A stretch of DNA of 38,256 nucleotides from Pontibacillus yanchengensis (GCF_009856295.1 NZ_WMEU01000015.1:1-38256), one strand, 5' to 3'. Counted from the first letter of the stretch, positions 14,863-23,102 are shown. Notes: generated by a model from the sequence alone, not told the origin. Translations and numbers: made by a program.

Positions 14863-14910
14863 AAAAGAATTGACCATAATGCTACTAATCAAACTAAAGG
14901 AGTGTAGCAT

Positions 14911-15015
14911 ATGGCTATTAAACTATCGTCTAAAGAGGCTAAGGAAATCGCTAAAAAGAGTATTTATAGAGCGGACACATACGGAATTCCAGTTAAAAAG
15001 AAAAAGAAGAAATAA
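14911..15015 (+). CDS. 34-aa basic peptide
   Basis: ATG follows AAAGGAGTGTAGCAT. The product begins MAIKLSSKEAKEIAKKSIYR and ends in a run of six lysines preceded by PV. It is short, strongly basic and soluble, and may bind nucleic acid. It is divergent from the 210-aa gene with shared operator-like repeats. No family is recognised; the good ribosome-binding site and clean boundaries favour a real gene. Confidence 0.55.
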   Translation: MAIKLSSKEAKEIAKKSIYRADTYGIPVKKKKKK

Positions 15016-15111
15016 AGCACTAACTTATTTTAATAAAAATACTTAGTATCAACTCCGAACAAGAATATAAACACAAACACAAAAACCTTTAACAACGCAA
15101 GTAAATATCCT

Positions 15112-15672
15112 TTACACGTTAGATGTTTTTGTCATTGAATTATGAATGTGGCCATAATGTAAATGTCTTTCTACGTTGTTTATTAGCATACTGAGGATAT
15201 AAGCATCATATCCTTGCGTTTCTCGCTGTTCATTTAGCATGACTTCAATTACTTCTTCCTGCTTATAATTCTTAGGATGATACTTTCTCGGAAGAGATAA
15301 TGCACTATAAACATCAACAACAGCTGCCAATCTTCCTTCTAGTGGTATGTCTTGGACTCCATATGGATATCCCTTACCATTCAAACGCTCATGATGATAA
15401 AGGCAAAAATCTAGAGTTGAGTAGGAAAAGGCGCTTTCTTTTAAAATGTTAAAGCCTTCAATAACATGTTCATTAAGAATATACTTCTCGCCTGAAGATA
15501 ATCGACGGCTACTTTTTAAAATGTCGTCTCCCATAGCAATCTTACCAATATCATGGAGTAAACCAGCGAGAAACATATCTTCTGGCACTAAATCCAAGGA
15601 TCCTGCTAATTCGTATGCTTTTTGAGCCACTATTAAACTGTGTTTTAATGTGTGTTGATCTCTTGCTTCCAA
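15112..15672 (-). CDS. HD-GYP-like phosphohydrolase domain protein, possibly 5'-truncated
   Basis: The 186-aa product is almost a bare HD-GYP domain: EARDQHTLKHS, then HDIGK at 40-44, a mid-domain H, HHERLNGKGYP at 93-103, and AVVDVYSAL. These are the metal ligands and the GYP motif of enzymes that degrade cyclic di-GMP or related nucleotides. The frame continues upstream as RLLLRCLEARD, as in full HD-GYP proteins, but a stop at about 15716 closes it and no ATG or ribosome-binding site is visible. It therefore uses a TTG at 15672 or is a 5'-truncated gene. Confidence 0.65.
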   Translation of the reverse strand: MEARDQHTLKHSLIVAQKAYELAGSLDLVPEDMFLAGLLHDIGKIAMGDDILKSSRRLSSGEKYILNEHVIEGFNILKESAFSYSTLDFCLYHHERLNGKGYPYGVQDIPLEGRLAAVVDVYSALSLPRKYHPKNYKQEEVIEVMLNEQRETQGYDAYILSMLINNVERHLHYGHIHNSMTKTSNV

Positions 15673-15993
15673 ACAACGTAGTAACAGACGTGCGCTTTCC
15701 CACTCGTTAGTTATTTAGTTAATAATATAGTAAACTACCCTCTTCTCTTTTTAAAGAACATTTGTGAAAGAATATTCCAGTACAAATAAGTTAATTATAA
15801 TGCAACCGTTTCGCTAACTTAAATGGAAATCCTTCTAAATGGGCTATTATAGTTTTGAATAGAGCACTTGCGCGTATTTCATTATTGCAACGCCCTTAGA
15901 CCAATTGTATTTGGCTTTAATTAATGGATGAATTTATAGTATGTCACTTTATTAAAAAAACGTGAAGTATAAGAGTTCAAATAAAGTTTTATA
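15673..15993. other. Intergenic region with recurring 17-mer
   Basis: No gene is seen. It contains GAACATTTGTGAAAGAA at 15756-15772, identical to 10186-10202, with a shorter form ACATTTGTGAA at 19278-19288. The match could be a protein-binding site or a leftover of duplicated DNA. Confidence 0.4.
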
Positions 15994-16305
15994 TTAAGTA
16001 CAACTTCCTTCTTTCACTGTGGTATCAAGGGTAAGATCCTTAGGTTTAAACCAAGAACGATATTTAATACATTTATCTTCTGATTTCACTAGGTACGTCA
16101 CAACCCAATCCTCACCTACACTTCTTGGTCCAGATTCAATATATTCTATACTTTTAAATTGAACTTCACTCTCGTAATTGTCTTTAATGACTTGTTTCAT
16201 TTCTCTTTTCTTAGAAATGCTACCATATGAACTTGAATACCAAAGCCCAGCAATAATAGCTAATAACAATATAGAAACAAACATAATTTTAAATTTGTTT
16301 TTCAA
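15994..16305 (-). CDS. Membrane-anchored hypothetical protein, about 103 aa
   Basis: The N-terminus KNKFKIMFVSILLLAIIAG is a basic start plus one hydrophobic segment, either a signal peptide or membrane anchor. The remaining 75 residues are extracellular by prediction and contain two cysteines (EDKC and EGSC at the end). The start at a TTG (16305) is chosen because GGAGGTGGAGAAA lies directly ahead; an ATG at 16320 overlaps that site. The family is not recognised. Confidence 0.55.
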   Translation of the reverse strand: MKNKFKIMFVSILLLAIIAGLWYSSSYGSISKKREMKQVIKDNYESEVQFKSIEYIESGPRSVGEDWVVTYLVKSEDKCIKYRSWFKPKDLTLDTTVKEGSCT

Positions 16306-16489
16306 TTTCTCCACCTCCATATTAAAAGCTACTAAAAGTTTGTAATAAACGAGGAAAATTATAAATACGAAATTTGTATTAATATACATAGGACTTATGA
16401 ATCTATTCGCATAATCTAAAAATGCTAGTTTACAATCATGATTTCAATATGTTTATAATTTGAATTGTAACAAATATCTTCCATATTAA

Positions 16490-17266
16490 GTGGTGTTCAA
16501 ATTGAAAAAAATGCTAATGATAATTTCATTGTTAGCAGTAGCGGTAATTTCTGCAGGACAGATAGTTTCAGCAACTCAAAATGTTGATAGTAGTAATTCT
16601 GTCTCAAATGAGGAAAAGACTTCAAAGAAAGAAAAAGAAAACACTGAAGAATTGAAAGTAACTGCTAAAGAGGTAAAAGAAAAGATTAAACAAAAATTTG
16701 AAGATAAGAAGATAAAAGGTAAGAACTGGTTGGATAAACAAGAATCAAATAAGAATATACGTGCATCTCTTACACTTAATGAGAAAAAAACATTAAATAA
16801 TGCAATAAAAATGGCTGAAGATAATAATTTAGACATACAGCAATGGAGTTTATCCTATAAATTAGGATCAAAAACTGCAACCAGTGTTTTTTCAAAGGGC
16901 GATAATCAGTCAATAAAAGAGGCGAAAAAAGAATTTAAGAAAAAACACTTAGGTAGTCTTAATATACAAATTAAAAGTATGAAAGAAGTAGTAAATAATA
17001 AAGAAAACCCTGAAAGCGTCCGAAATCAAGCAGCGAAAAAATTAGAAAATTTAAAAGAATCCAGGAAGTCATTTAAAAACGAAAAAACTAAAATGGTTTA
17101 TGGTTTACAAGTGAAATCTAAAGCTAAGAATATCGATGATATTGTTTCTAAAAATAAAGTCGCTTTAGTATCAAAAGGTGAAAATCAAAAGGCTGCTTTA
17201 AGAAAAGATGTGCCACAGGATTGGCTTGAAAGGGCTGAACAAAATGTTAAGAATGCTAAAAAATAA
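16490..17266 (+). CDS. Secreted lysine-rich helical protein, 258 aa
   Basis: It has an N-terminal signal peptide (MIISLLAVAVISAGQIVSA, cleavage probably after SA) and then a very Lys/Glu-rich, coiled-coil-like body with Asn/Ser patches. The start is uncertain, GTG at 16490 or TTG at 16499; the ribosome-binding site is weak. The gene overlaps the next one by 23 bases, so the two secreted proteins are co-expressed. The function is unknown. Confidence 0.65.
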   Translation: MVFKLKKMLMIISLLAVAVISAGQIVSATQNVDSSNSVSNEEKTSKKEKENTEELKVTAKEVKEKIKQKFEDKKIKGKNWLDKQESNKNIRASLTLNEKKTLNNAIKMAEDNNLDIQQWSLSYKLGSKTATSVFSKGDNQSIKEAKKEFKKKHLGSLNIQIKSMKEVVNNKENPESVRNQAAKKLENLKESRKSFKNEKTKMVYGLQVKSKAKNIDDIVSKNKVALVSKGENQKAALRKDVPQDWLERAEQNVKNAKK

Positions 17267-17975
17267 AGGTCTTAGAATTTTTCTTATCACAAGTTTAATG
17301 ATTATTAGTTTTGCACCTGTGGTATCAGCAGGTGGAGGAACTATTGATACAAGTAAATTCCAACCTGATGATATTGCTCCTACATGGGGAAACACTGATG
17401 TTGGGTATGATGTAACTGCTGAAGAACGATATATTCAACATGATTATCAATGGGATGAGGATGGACAAGTAATGGCAGCCTATTACAATTCAAATGCTCA
17501 TGATGGTCATAGTCCTAGCGGAATGGAAATTGATACCTCTTTTTATAATTATGAATGTGCTACCGGACCAGGGGGAGATTGTGTCGAATATAGCACTTAC
17601 GCCATTGAAGCGAAAAGTGAAAGTCAGTCCTCCTCATATTGGTGGTCTGATGCTCCTGAAGCATATATTGATTCTTCAGTTTTAGATAAGGCAACGGAAC
17701 CTACAATTGGATTAGGTTCTGGACAATGGCTCTCTGCAGAACCAGGATATATATATACTTCAGGAACATATGTTGAACCAGGAAGTCAACAAAATGACAG
17801 GTATAAAGTAACAGTTTCTCGAGTTCATCATCACGATGTGGCAATCAACTGTGGTGGAGGGATCTCTAACCCTTATTGTAAATATCAAGATACCCCGGCT
17901 GTTGACGTAATTGACGCTTGGGCAGAATACACACCAGATTATGATAGAAATTGGCAATATCCTCAATGGCATTAG
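17244..17975 (+). CDS. Secreted hypothetical protein with two cysteine pairs
   Basis: A signal peptide (LKNKGLRIFLITSLMIISFA then PVVSA) precedes a mature chain that is rich in Tyr, Asp, Ser and Gly and contains four cysteines (YECATGPGGDC, then NCGGGISNPYC), probably forming two disulfides. The ATG at 17244 follows AAAGGGC; 17253 is an alternative. It overlaps the upstream secreted gene and is followed by a good terminator. It might be an exported effector, toxin-like or surface protein; the sequence does not tell. Confidence 0.65.
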   Translation: MLRMLKNKGLRIFLITSLMIISFAPVVSAGGGTIDTSKFQPDDIAPTWGNTDVGYDVTAEERYIQHDYQWDEDGQVMAAYYNSNAHDGHSPSGMEIDTSFYNYECATGPGGDCVEYSTYAIEAKSESQSSSYWWSDAPEAYIDSSVLDKATEPTIGLGSGQWLSAEPGYIYTSGTYVEPGSQQNDRYKVTVSRVHHHDVAINCGGGISNPYCKYQDTPAVDVIDAWAEYTPDYDRNWQYPQWH

Positions 17976-18050
17976 TATTAAATAGTATTTAATACATCGA
18001 TTAGTATATTAATCAAAATTTAATTATTAATTAGTTAAAAAACAAAAGAA

Positions 18051-18083
18051 CATCTGGCTAATAAAAAAGCCAGATGTTTTTTT
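18051..18083 (+). terminator. Terminator of the secreted-protein pair
   Basis: CATCTGGCT pairs with AGCCAGATG, followed by seven T, 75 bases after the stop of the second secreted gene. Confidence 0.85.
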
Positions 18084-18106
18084 AATTCACCTGAAAAAAT
18101 ATTTAT

Positions 18107-19141
18107 TTATTTTTTGTTCAAATAAAATCTAGGGTTGAACAGGGCTATATTAGATGATTTCCCTTTGTTAAATGAGGTTTTTATTGTTAGTTTCTTAGAA
18201 TCACTCAAATCCACATTTATGTTTTCTATATCAGAATTTGGTTTTATTGAATTATGGTAAATCTCGTTATCATCCAAAAGGATTGTTATCGTAGCTGAGC
18301 TATTATCTTCCCCTGGATTAGACGGATTTCTCATTTGCTCAACAAGATTTCTATCATCTAATTTAGCTTGTCCTATTTTAGCTTTGAAAGCCTTATAATC
18401 TTCATTTACAGTGATATGTATTGTTGAGGATTGTTCAGCTTTTTGGGCATTCTCCTCTTGCGGAATGTGTCTAAATAGAATGTAACCATCATGATGTAAT
18501 TGGTTCTCAACAGTATCTCTGATGCCTTCATTGTCTTCAGATTTAATGTCTATGGAATTTGATTGGTTATTTATATCCGCTTCCACTCTTTCGTCTGCAA
18601 AATATACTTCCTGTGTATTTGCTAATCTGATAAATTCCTCGTAATTATCCGCTTCTGGATGAAGCAAAACAGGCAACCACAGCATTAAATAAATGATAAA
18701 ACGAGCGATAGCGCCTATCACGTAGGAACCAAGGATTACCGTAAAAAGAATGAAAAATGGCTTTCCTACAGCTTTACTTATATTCTCCTTTATTATTACT
18801 TCTTCCAATAACGCAAGTATAGTGAAAGATAATAAGCTTATTAAGATAAATGTAAGTAAGGTTATCCATATCTTATGCCATAACGTTGAACCAAGGTCGT
18901 GATACGCATCAAAAGTTATTGGGTAAAGTACCTTTTGTATAATAGGGTGGGAACTATACCATGAAATGATCTTCTCTATCCCTACCCAAAATAAAGCGAA
19001 GATCAAAGCTGCAATTATAGGGACAACAATACATCCAATGGCAGACAAGCAGCCCCACCCATCGGTATCATCTTTAGGTCTATCAGGTCCACCATCGTCA
19101 CCAAATAAGAAATCTAATGCTACTAAAGTTTTGAGATCCAT
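18107..19141 (-). CDS. Polytopic membrane protein with NPCBM-like C-terminal domain
   Basis: About three or four hydrophobic segments (roughly residues 35-60, 90-120 and 125-155) are followed by a soluble C-terminal region. The last 110 residues (STIHITVNEDYKAFKAKIG ... ATITILLDDNEIYHN ... VDLSDSKKLTIKTSFNKG) follow the strand pattern of NPCBM-type carbohydrate-binding domains, but the match was judged only by eye. The ATG at 19141 follows AAGGGGAG. The gene is preceded by an attenuator-like hairpin at 19184-19234 shared in type with two other genes. Confidence 0.55.
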   Translation of the reverse strand: MDLKTLVALDFLFGDDGGPDRPKDDTDGWGCLSAIGCIVVPIIAALIFALFWVGIEKIISWYSSHPIIQKVLYPITFDAYHDLGSTLWHKIWITLLTFILISLLSFTILALLEEVIIKENISKAVGKPFFILFTVILGSYVIGAIARFIIYLMLWLPVLLHPEADNYEEFIRLANTQEVYFADERVEADINNQSNSIDIKSEDNEGIRDTVENQLHHDGYILFRHIPQEENAQKAEQSSTIHITVNEDYKAFKAKIGQAKLDDRNLVEQMRNPSNPGEDNSSATITILLDDNEIYHNSIKPNSDIENINVDLSDSKKLTIKTSFNKGKSSNIALFNPRFYLNKK

Positions 19142-19183
19142 AACCATCTCCCCTTTTCCTGTGATTTAAGAATGTAATAAAAG

Positions 19184-19234
19184 ACAAAAAAAAACGCACC
19201 AATCCAATGTATAATGATTGGTACGTTTTCCGCC
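19184..19234 (-). terminator. GGCGGAAAACG attenuator-like terminator, copy 1
   Basis: On the minus strand GGCGGAAAACGTACCAATC is followed by the pairing arm GATTGGTGCGTT (one mismatch), then nine T. It lies between the gene at 19293 and the membrane protein gene. Copies with the same leading GGCGGAAAACG occur at 30591 and 34316. Confidence 0.75.
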
Positions 19235-19292
19235 TTTCCAATATAAAATATATAGAACCGCTTCATATATTGAAAGCACATTTGTGAAGAGT

Positions 19293-19754
19293 TTATCGTC
19301 TGATTTGTTTTACCCCTTCCTTATAACGTTTTCGACAACCTTCTTCAAACTGCTTTCGAGTTAATGAGTTTCTTGAAATATAAGATGATATTCCATAGTT
19401 TCCTTGTTGTATATTTTTGTACAATTCATTCACTTTTTTCATAGAGTATTTAGCAAAGTACATAGTGAGAGTGGTGGGATCACATTGATAGTCTCTGTTT
19501 TGCATGAACCATTCCGTCAAACGTTCTACATGAATCTCATCAGGCATGACAAACTTACCTTCAAGGTAGTTAGTAGAATCAATAATTGTGTCTACTGTCT
19601 TTGTTGCTGCTTGAACACAACTGGAACCTAGTTCATAATAGTGCACTTTACCGTTATACAGCTTTTTATAATCTTTTATTAATTTTATTGCTTCCTTTCG
19701 TGTTGTTTCTATATAATCCAAATCTTCTTTCGTTGGTTGCGTTGGTTTCTCCAT
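19293..19754 (-). CDS. Hypothetical protein, 153 aa
   Basis: This is a soluble, helix-rich, basic protein (MEKPTQPTKEDLDYIETTRK...) with a C-terminal basic region (SRNSLTRKQFEEGCRKRYKE). It is separated from the 310-aa regulator gene by 43 bases and probably belongs to the same transcript. A GAAAGGAATGTC ribosome-binding site lies before its ATG. No family or motif is recognised. Confidence 0.6.
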   Translation of the reverse strand: MEKPTQPTKEDLDYIETTRKEAIKLIKDYKKLYNGKVHYYELGSSCVQAATKTVDTIIDSTNYLEGKFVMPDEIHVERLTEWFMQNRDYQCDPTTLTMYFAKYSMKKVNELYKNIQQGNYGISSYISRNSLTRKQFEEGCRKRYKEGVKQIRR

Positions 19755-19797
19755 TCTATTGACATTCCTTTCACCTACACCAAGACGCTCAATATAC

Positions 19798-20730
19798 CTA
19801 TAAATTCTCTTCTATTAAACTGATAATCTTTTCTTCAACAGAAACATCCTCTGTTTCAGCATTGCTACTTAGTTTATCGAACAGTTGATCAGGTATATTA
19901 ATGGTTTTACTCACATAATTCGTGTCTAGATATATACGATGCCCTTCCATTCGTATTTTTCCTGCTCGAATGTGCATCTTCAGTAACTCAAAATCCTCCT
20001 GGTTACCGAAAAAGTTACCTTGTCTACAGCGGACGAAATAATCTCCCATAGAAGTTTCATAGATTTGGATATTCTTTGTACCTAACTCGCCGATCATCTT
20101 ATATAAGGTGTTGTACGTTTGATGTTCAATGTGTCTGGGGATTGAAATTCGAAACTCTACAAACCCTTTTTTGCGAACATAAGAGCGTTCAGGCCAAGCA
20201 TCACTCGTGGTGTCAGTACTATCAGCCGAAATAACTTCCCCGTTCTCTTTAAGGAGTGTAAGTGGTTCCACTCTCACCACTCGAACTTGTTCGTGTTTGT
20301 AATTACTCAACATAAACAAACGGATTCCATCATTATATAACGTGAGTTTATCTCCAAACTGTGTATGGCGTTTTGTCGAATGATTATTTGAAAGTTCTTC
20401 TTTTAATGAATGACAGTCCTCTTTTGAAAATAAGCGGTAGGTTCTTTTACCAATCTTTTTCAACTCACTAATGATGGTTCCTTCTACCGCCAATGAACTA
20501 AGATATTGTGGAGTAATACCTATTAACTCAGCTGCTTCATTAAGAGATAACTTATCCGTTTCAAATAGGTGTTCCAATCGATTTACTTCATCTTGGTCAA
20601 ACATATAGCCGCCGTCACTACGGTAGGTCTTTGGATTAATGGGTTTAGCTGTCCCTTGTTTTATCATATAGCGGATCTGACGCATAGATTTTCCTAAACG
20701 ATGGGCTACATCATCTAATGAATAATACAT
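19798..20730 (-). CDS. MerR-type DNA-binding protein with two helix-turn-helix motifs
   Basis: The N-terminus YSLDDVAHRLGKSMRQIRYM and the segment LSLNEAAELIGITPQYLSSL (about residues 60-80) are two helix-turn-helix units of MerR/excisionase type. A 200-residue alpha/beta C-terminal region follows with VVRVEPLTLL and FVEFRISIPRHIE. A plasmid regulator, partition or replication-associated role is possible. It starts with ATG at 20730, 16 bases after the stop of the upstream 78-aa membrane gene, so it is in that operon. Confidence 0.6.
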   Translation of the reverse strand: MYYSLDDVAHRLGKSMRQIRYMIKQGTAKPINPKTYRSDGGYMFDQDEVNRLEHLFETDKLSLNEAAELIGITPQYLSSLAVEGTIISELKKIGKRTYRLFSKEDCHSLKEELSNNHSTKRHTQFGDKLTLYNDGIRLFMLSNYKHEQVRVVRVEPLTLLKENGEVISADSTDTTSDAWPERSYVRKKGFVEFRISIPRHIEHQTYNTLYKMIGELGTKNIQIYETSMGDYFVRCRQGNFFGNQEDFELLKMHIRAGKIRMEGHRIYLDTNYVSKTINIPDQLFDKLSSNAETEDVSVEEKIISLIEENL

Positions 20731-20748
20731 ACTCCAACCTCACTTTGT

Positions 20749-20985
20749 TTATTGGTTTATCGTTGTTATAAGCATGAGTATGGTTATAGCACCCATACTA
20801 TAAGTGGTTATGTTGAAGTGTTTATAGGTTTTACTTTTAAAGTAATGTTCATATCGACATAGTATGGAATCATCATTCCTTCTCATAGCATGTTCCAACA
20901 ATATGGTATATACACCATCTGTTACACATTTGATGGCTAACATCGCTACATAAATTGCTACAAAGCTGTATATAATAATATTCAT
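20749..20985 (-). CDS. Small membrane protein, 78 aa
   Basis: It has two hydrophobic segments, at the N-terminus (MNIIIYSFVAIYVAMLAI) and the C-terminus (YSMGAITILMLITTI). Between them is a charged loop with two cysteines, one of them in ILCRYEHYF. The start at 20985 is chosen because GGGAGGAATTAACGATT lies ahead; the longer frame to 21141 overlaps a hairpin and has no ribosome-binding site. It is co-directional with the MerR-type gene. Confidence 0.55.
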   Translation of the reverse strand: MNIIIYSFVAIYVAMLAIKCVTDGVYTILLEHAMRRNDDSILCRYEHYFKSKTYKHFNITTYSMGAITILMLITTINQ

Positions 20986-21122
20986 AATCGTTAATTCCTC
21001 CCTAGTATTGTTGGACATGCTACAGGTGTTGTTTATAGTTATCGAGAAGTATTTATGCCATGTAGTCCATGTGATATGATTTAGTAAGGTGGTATAGGGG
21101 CCGCAAACCTTAATACTCACCC

Positions 21123-21157
21123 ATGAAGAGAACCACCACACACCAGGTTCTCTTCAT
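21123..21157 (-). terminator. 12-bp hairpin after the 146-aa gene
   Basis: ATGAAGAGAACC (21123-21134) pairs perfectly with GGTTCTCTTCAT (21146-21157). There is no T-run, so it may be an intercistronic stabiliser or processing site rather than a terminator. Confidence 0.55.
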
Positions 21158-21158
21158 C

Positions 21159-21599
21159 CTATTTGTAATAACCTAATCTCATGTCTAACGCACACTTCAA
21201 CACTTTGTAATGTTCTTCGTCTAAGCTTGCTATACAATGCATTAAATTGAAATGTTCATAACCATTGAATAAGTTGTAAGCCAATCGCCCTAACTGGACC
21301 ATAGAATGCGTCAGGTCGTAGTCGGGTTCAATCGATTCTTCATCATCCTCAAAGTCTTCTTCTAGCTCAGGGAGCGTGTAAGCTTCTTCCCATCTTGCAA
21401 TCCATTCAATAGGATTTTCTTCCCCCTCTTCAAAATATAGGTGTTTTACTTTACCAAATATATTTGGTACCGAGAGGATATAACAAGCGGTTTGGTACTC
21501 TGTATCTCCAGTGCGAGCATGTGGCCATTTCATAAGAAGTTCTTTGAAATTTGATTCATGATCCTTATCCAGAAAGTAGATGCTGTTATTAGGTTCCAT
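21159..21599 (-). CDS. Hypothetical acidic protein, 146 aa (DUF6075-like)
   Basis: This is a soluble acidic protein (LPELEEDFEDDEESIEPDYD) beginning MEPNNSIYFLDKDHESNFKE and ending LDEEHYKVLKCALDMRLGYY. The opening with FLDKDHE and the closing LDEEHYKVL remind me of Bacillus proteins annotated DUF6075; this is from memory and unverified. The ATG at 21599 follows AGGAGGAAAATTACT. The gene lies upstream of the small membrane protein and MerR-type genes. Confidence 0.55.
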   Translation of the reverse strand: MEPNNSIYFLDKDHESNFKELLMKWPHARTGDTEYQTACYILSVPNIFGKVKHLYFEEGEENPIEWIARWEEAYTLPELEEDFEDDEESIEPDYDLTHSMVQLGRLAYNLFNGYEHFNLMHCIASLDEEHYKVLKCALDMRLGYYK

Positions 21600-21691
21600 A
21601 GTAATTTTCCTCCTAGTTTAAAAAATACAATTTGTTCTTCTGTTACGTCGTCTATCACCCCCTTTAAATATTTTATACTTATATTCTTATA

Positions 21692-22033
21692 CTAATCGTT
21701 AGTCAACTTAAAAATTCTATCTCCTAACTTTACCTGCTCTATATTTCCATTGTTATCTACCTCTATGATCTCAACTAATACATGTGAGCCGACTCTATTT
21801 TTTATGTGAGATGTATCAATACGATGTGTAACATGGCCAGATGTTACTAGTGTTCTTGGTGATGTATCTTTTTTATTTAATTTGCCATCTCTAACTAGTC
21901 TGTCTATATGACCATGTACTGTAGAAGGAGACTTTAAGCCTGTAGCATAGCCAATCTCCCTTACGGTTGGGGAGTATCCATGTTGATAGAAATATTCAAC
22001 AATAAATTCGTACACCTTTTCTCTTGTTTTCAA
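21692..22033 (-). CDS. LexA-like DNA-binding domain without protease
   Basis: Residues 1-65 match the LexA winged helix: REKVYEFIVEYFYQHGYSPT, then VREIGYATGLKSPSTVHGHI, then DRLVRDGKL. The remaining 48 residues do not contain the LexA autocleavage site or the Ser/Lys catalytic pair, so the 113-aa protein cannot self-cleave like LexA. It could act as a plasmid-borne competitor for SOS operators or as a LexA-independent repressor. The ATG at 22033 has a weak GAAGGGAAGGAGC-type ribosome-binding site. Confidence 0.75.
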   Translation of the reverse strand: MKTREKVYEFIVEYFYQHGYSPTVREIGYATGLKSPSTVHGHIDRLVRDGKLNKKDTSPRTLVTSGHVTHRIDTSHIKNRVGSHVLVEIIEVDNNGNIEQVKLGDRIFKLTND

Positions 22034-22115
22034 TACTAAGCTCCTTCCCTTCTAAAGATAATACATCTCTTCGTTTGTTTCTCGATCCTTCATTAGAAGC
22101 TATCATAACTACTAC

Positions 22116-22325
22116 TTATGAGAATATTTTAGCTATTATGGCATACAACACAGCTAAATAAGCAAGAAACACAACATACATATATGTTGATTTTTGACTA
22201 GCACTCCAACCCGTACCATCAGTAAAGTTCATAAAGAGCTGTACCGTGCTTTCGAGGTTTGAAAATAATAATAAACAGGAAACTGCTACGGTTAGTTCGT
22301 TTCTTTCTTCAGTACTTTTACACTC
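22116..22325 (-). CDS. Possible small two-span membrane protein, start unclear
   Basis: An open frame after the 259-aa gene encodes ERNELTVAVSCLLLFSNLES, a hydrophilic loop with FTDGTGW, and MYVVFLAYLAVLYAIIAKIF, a two-helix membrane pattern like holins. AGGAG lies ahead at about 22325, but no ATG, GTG or TTG occurs in frame until the internal ATG of LFMNF. It is either a degenerate gene, starts on a rare codon, or a sequencing error hides the start. Confidence 0.3.
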   Translation of the reverse strand, partial: ECKSTEERNELTVAVSCLLLFSNLESTVQLFMNFTDGTGWSASQKSTYMYVVFLAYLAVLYAIIAKIFS

Positions 22326-22340
22326 CTGGTCCCTTCACTT

Positions 22341-23102
22341 TTATGTTCCATAGTAGAGGCCATTTTCTTGTATTAAACGACCAATTTCAAAAATCGCTGC
22401 CATTTCTAAGTTGTCAACCTCGTCAATGATCGTATCTGTTTCTTTTTTGCGAAAATGAATCCCATCAGTGTAAATATCTTCGTAGATGATAGAGAGATCT
22501 AATATCTCATCGACACGAACATCAGAAGATTCATTATTGATAATGTTGACGGCCATGGAATGATTTCCATTCTCCACCACCCCAATGTTAATCGGCTTAA
22601 TGTACAGAATGTTATGATTTAATTTGTCAAAAGACCAAGGATGGTCCACTCGTTTACCGATCTTCAATAAATTATCAAGCATTCTTTTGCCATTCCATGT
22701 TAGAGGGAAAATCAATGTATCTTTTGGGTTTAGTCGTTTTTCCGCTATCCGAATATCCTCTCTAACACTAGTTAAGTTCAACAGATTATTGCCAGAAACA
22801 TCGAATCTTCTGAAAAGAAGACTCCTTTTCTTACGTAAAAAGAACAGATTTTCCTCGTTCCAAACCTCCTCTTTAGAGATCATATGCTTACGAAAGCAAT
22901 TCACGATGAGTTGATGCTGTTTCGCTTTGCCCAAGGTATAGATATATTCATAGATCTTATTAGGGGAATCGCTAGCAAGTATTTTTTTAGCTATACTTAG
23001 AAGGTTATTGAACTCTCTTCTTTCTTCCTCTCTCTTAATTTCATTTGGAGAGGGACCTTTTGGTTTATCATTTCGCAACCGCTCAACCAATGATTTAAAC
23101 AT
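22341..23102 (-). CDS. DUF6710-like hypothetical protein, 253 aa
   Basis: This is a soluble basic N-terminus (SLVERLRNDKPKGPSPNEIK) followed by a region with LIFPLTWNGKRMLDNLLKIG, HPWSFDKLNHNILYIKPINI and VVENGNHSMAVNII. The last motif is what I remember of the DUF6710 family, with no known function. The start at 23102 is chosen because GGTGG lies ahead at a good distance; the frame also opens with ATG at 23120. The gene precedes the LexA-like gene. Confidence 0.55.
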   Translation of the reverse strand: MFKSLVERLRNDKPKGPSPNEIKREEERREFNNLLSIAKKILASDSPNKIYEYIYTLGKAKQHQLIVNCFRKHMISKEEVWNEENLFFLRKKRSLLFRRFDVSGNNLLNLTSVREDIRIAEKRLNPKDTLIFPLTWNGKRMLDNLLKIGKRVDHPWSFDKLNHNILYIKPINIGVVENGNHSMAVNIINNESSDVRVDEILDLSIIYEDIYTDGIHFRKKETDTIIDEVDNLEMAAIFEIGRLIQENGLYYGT

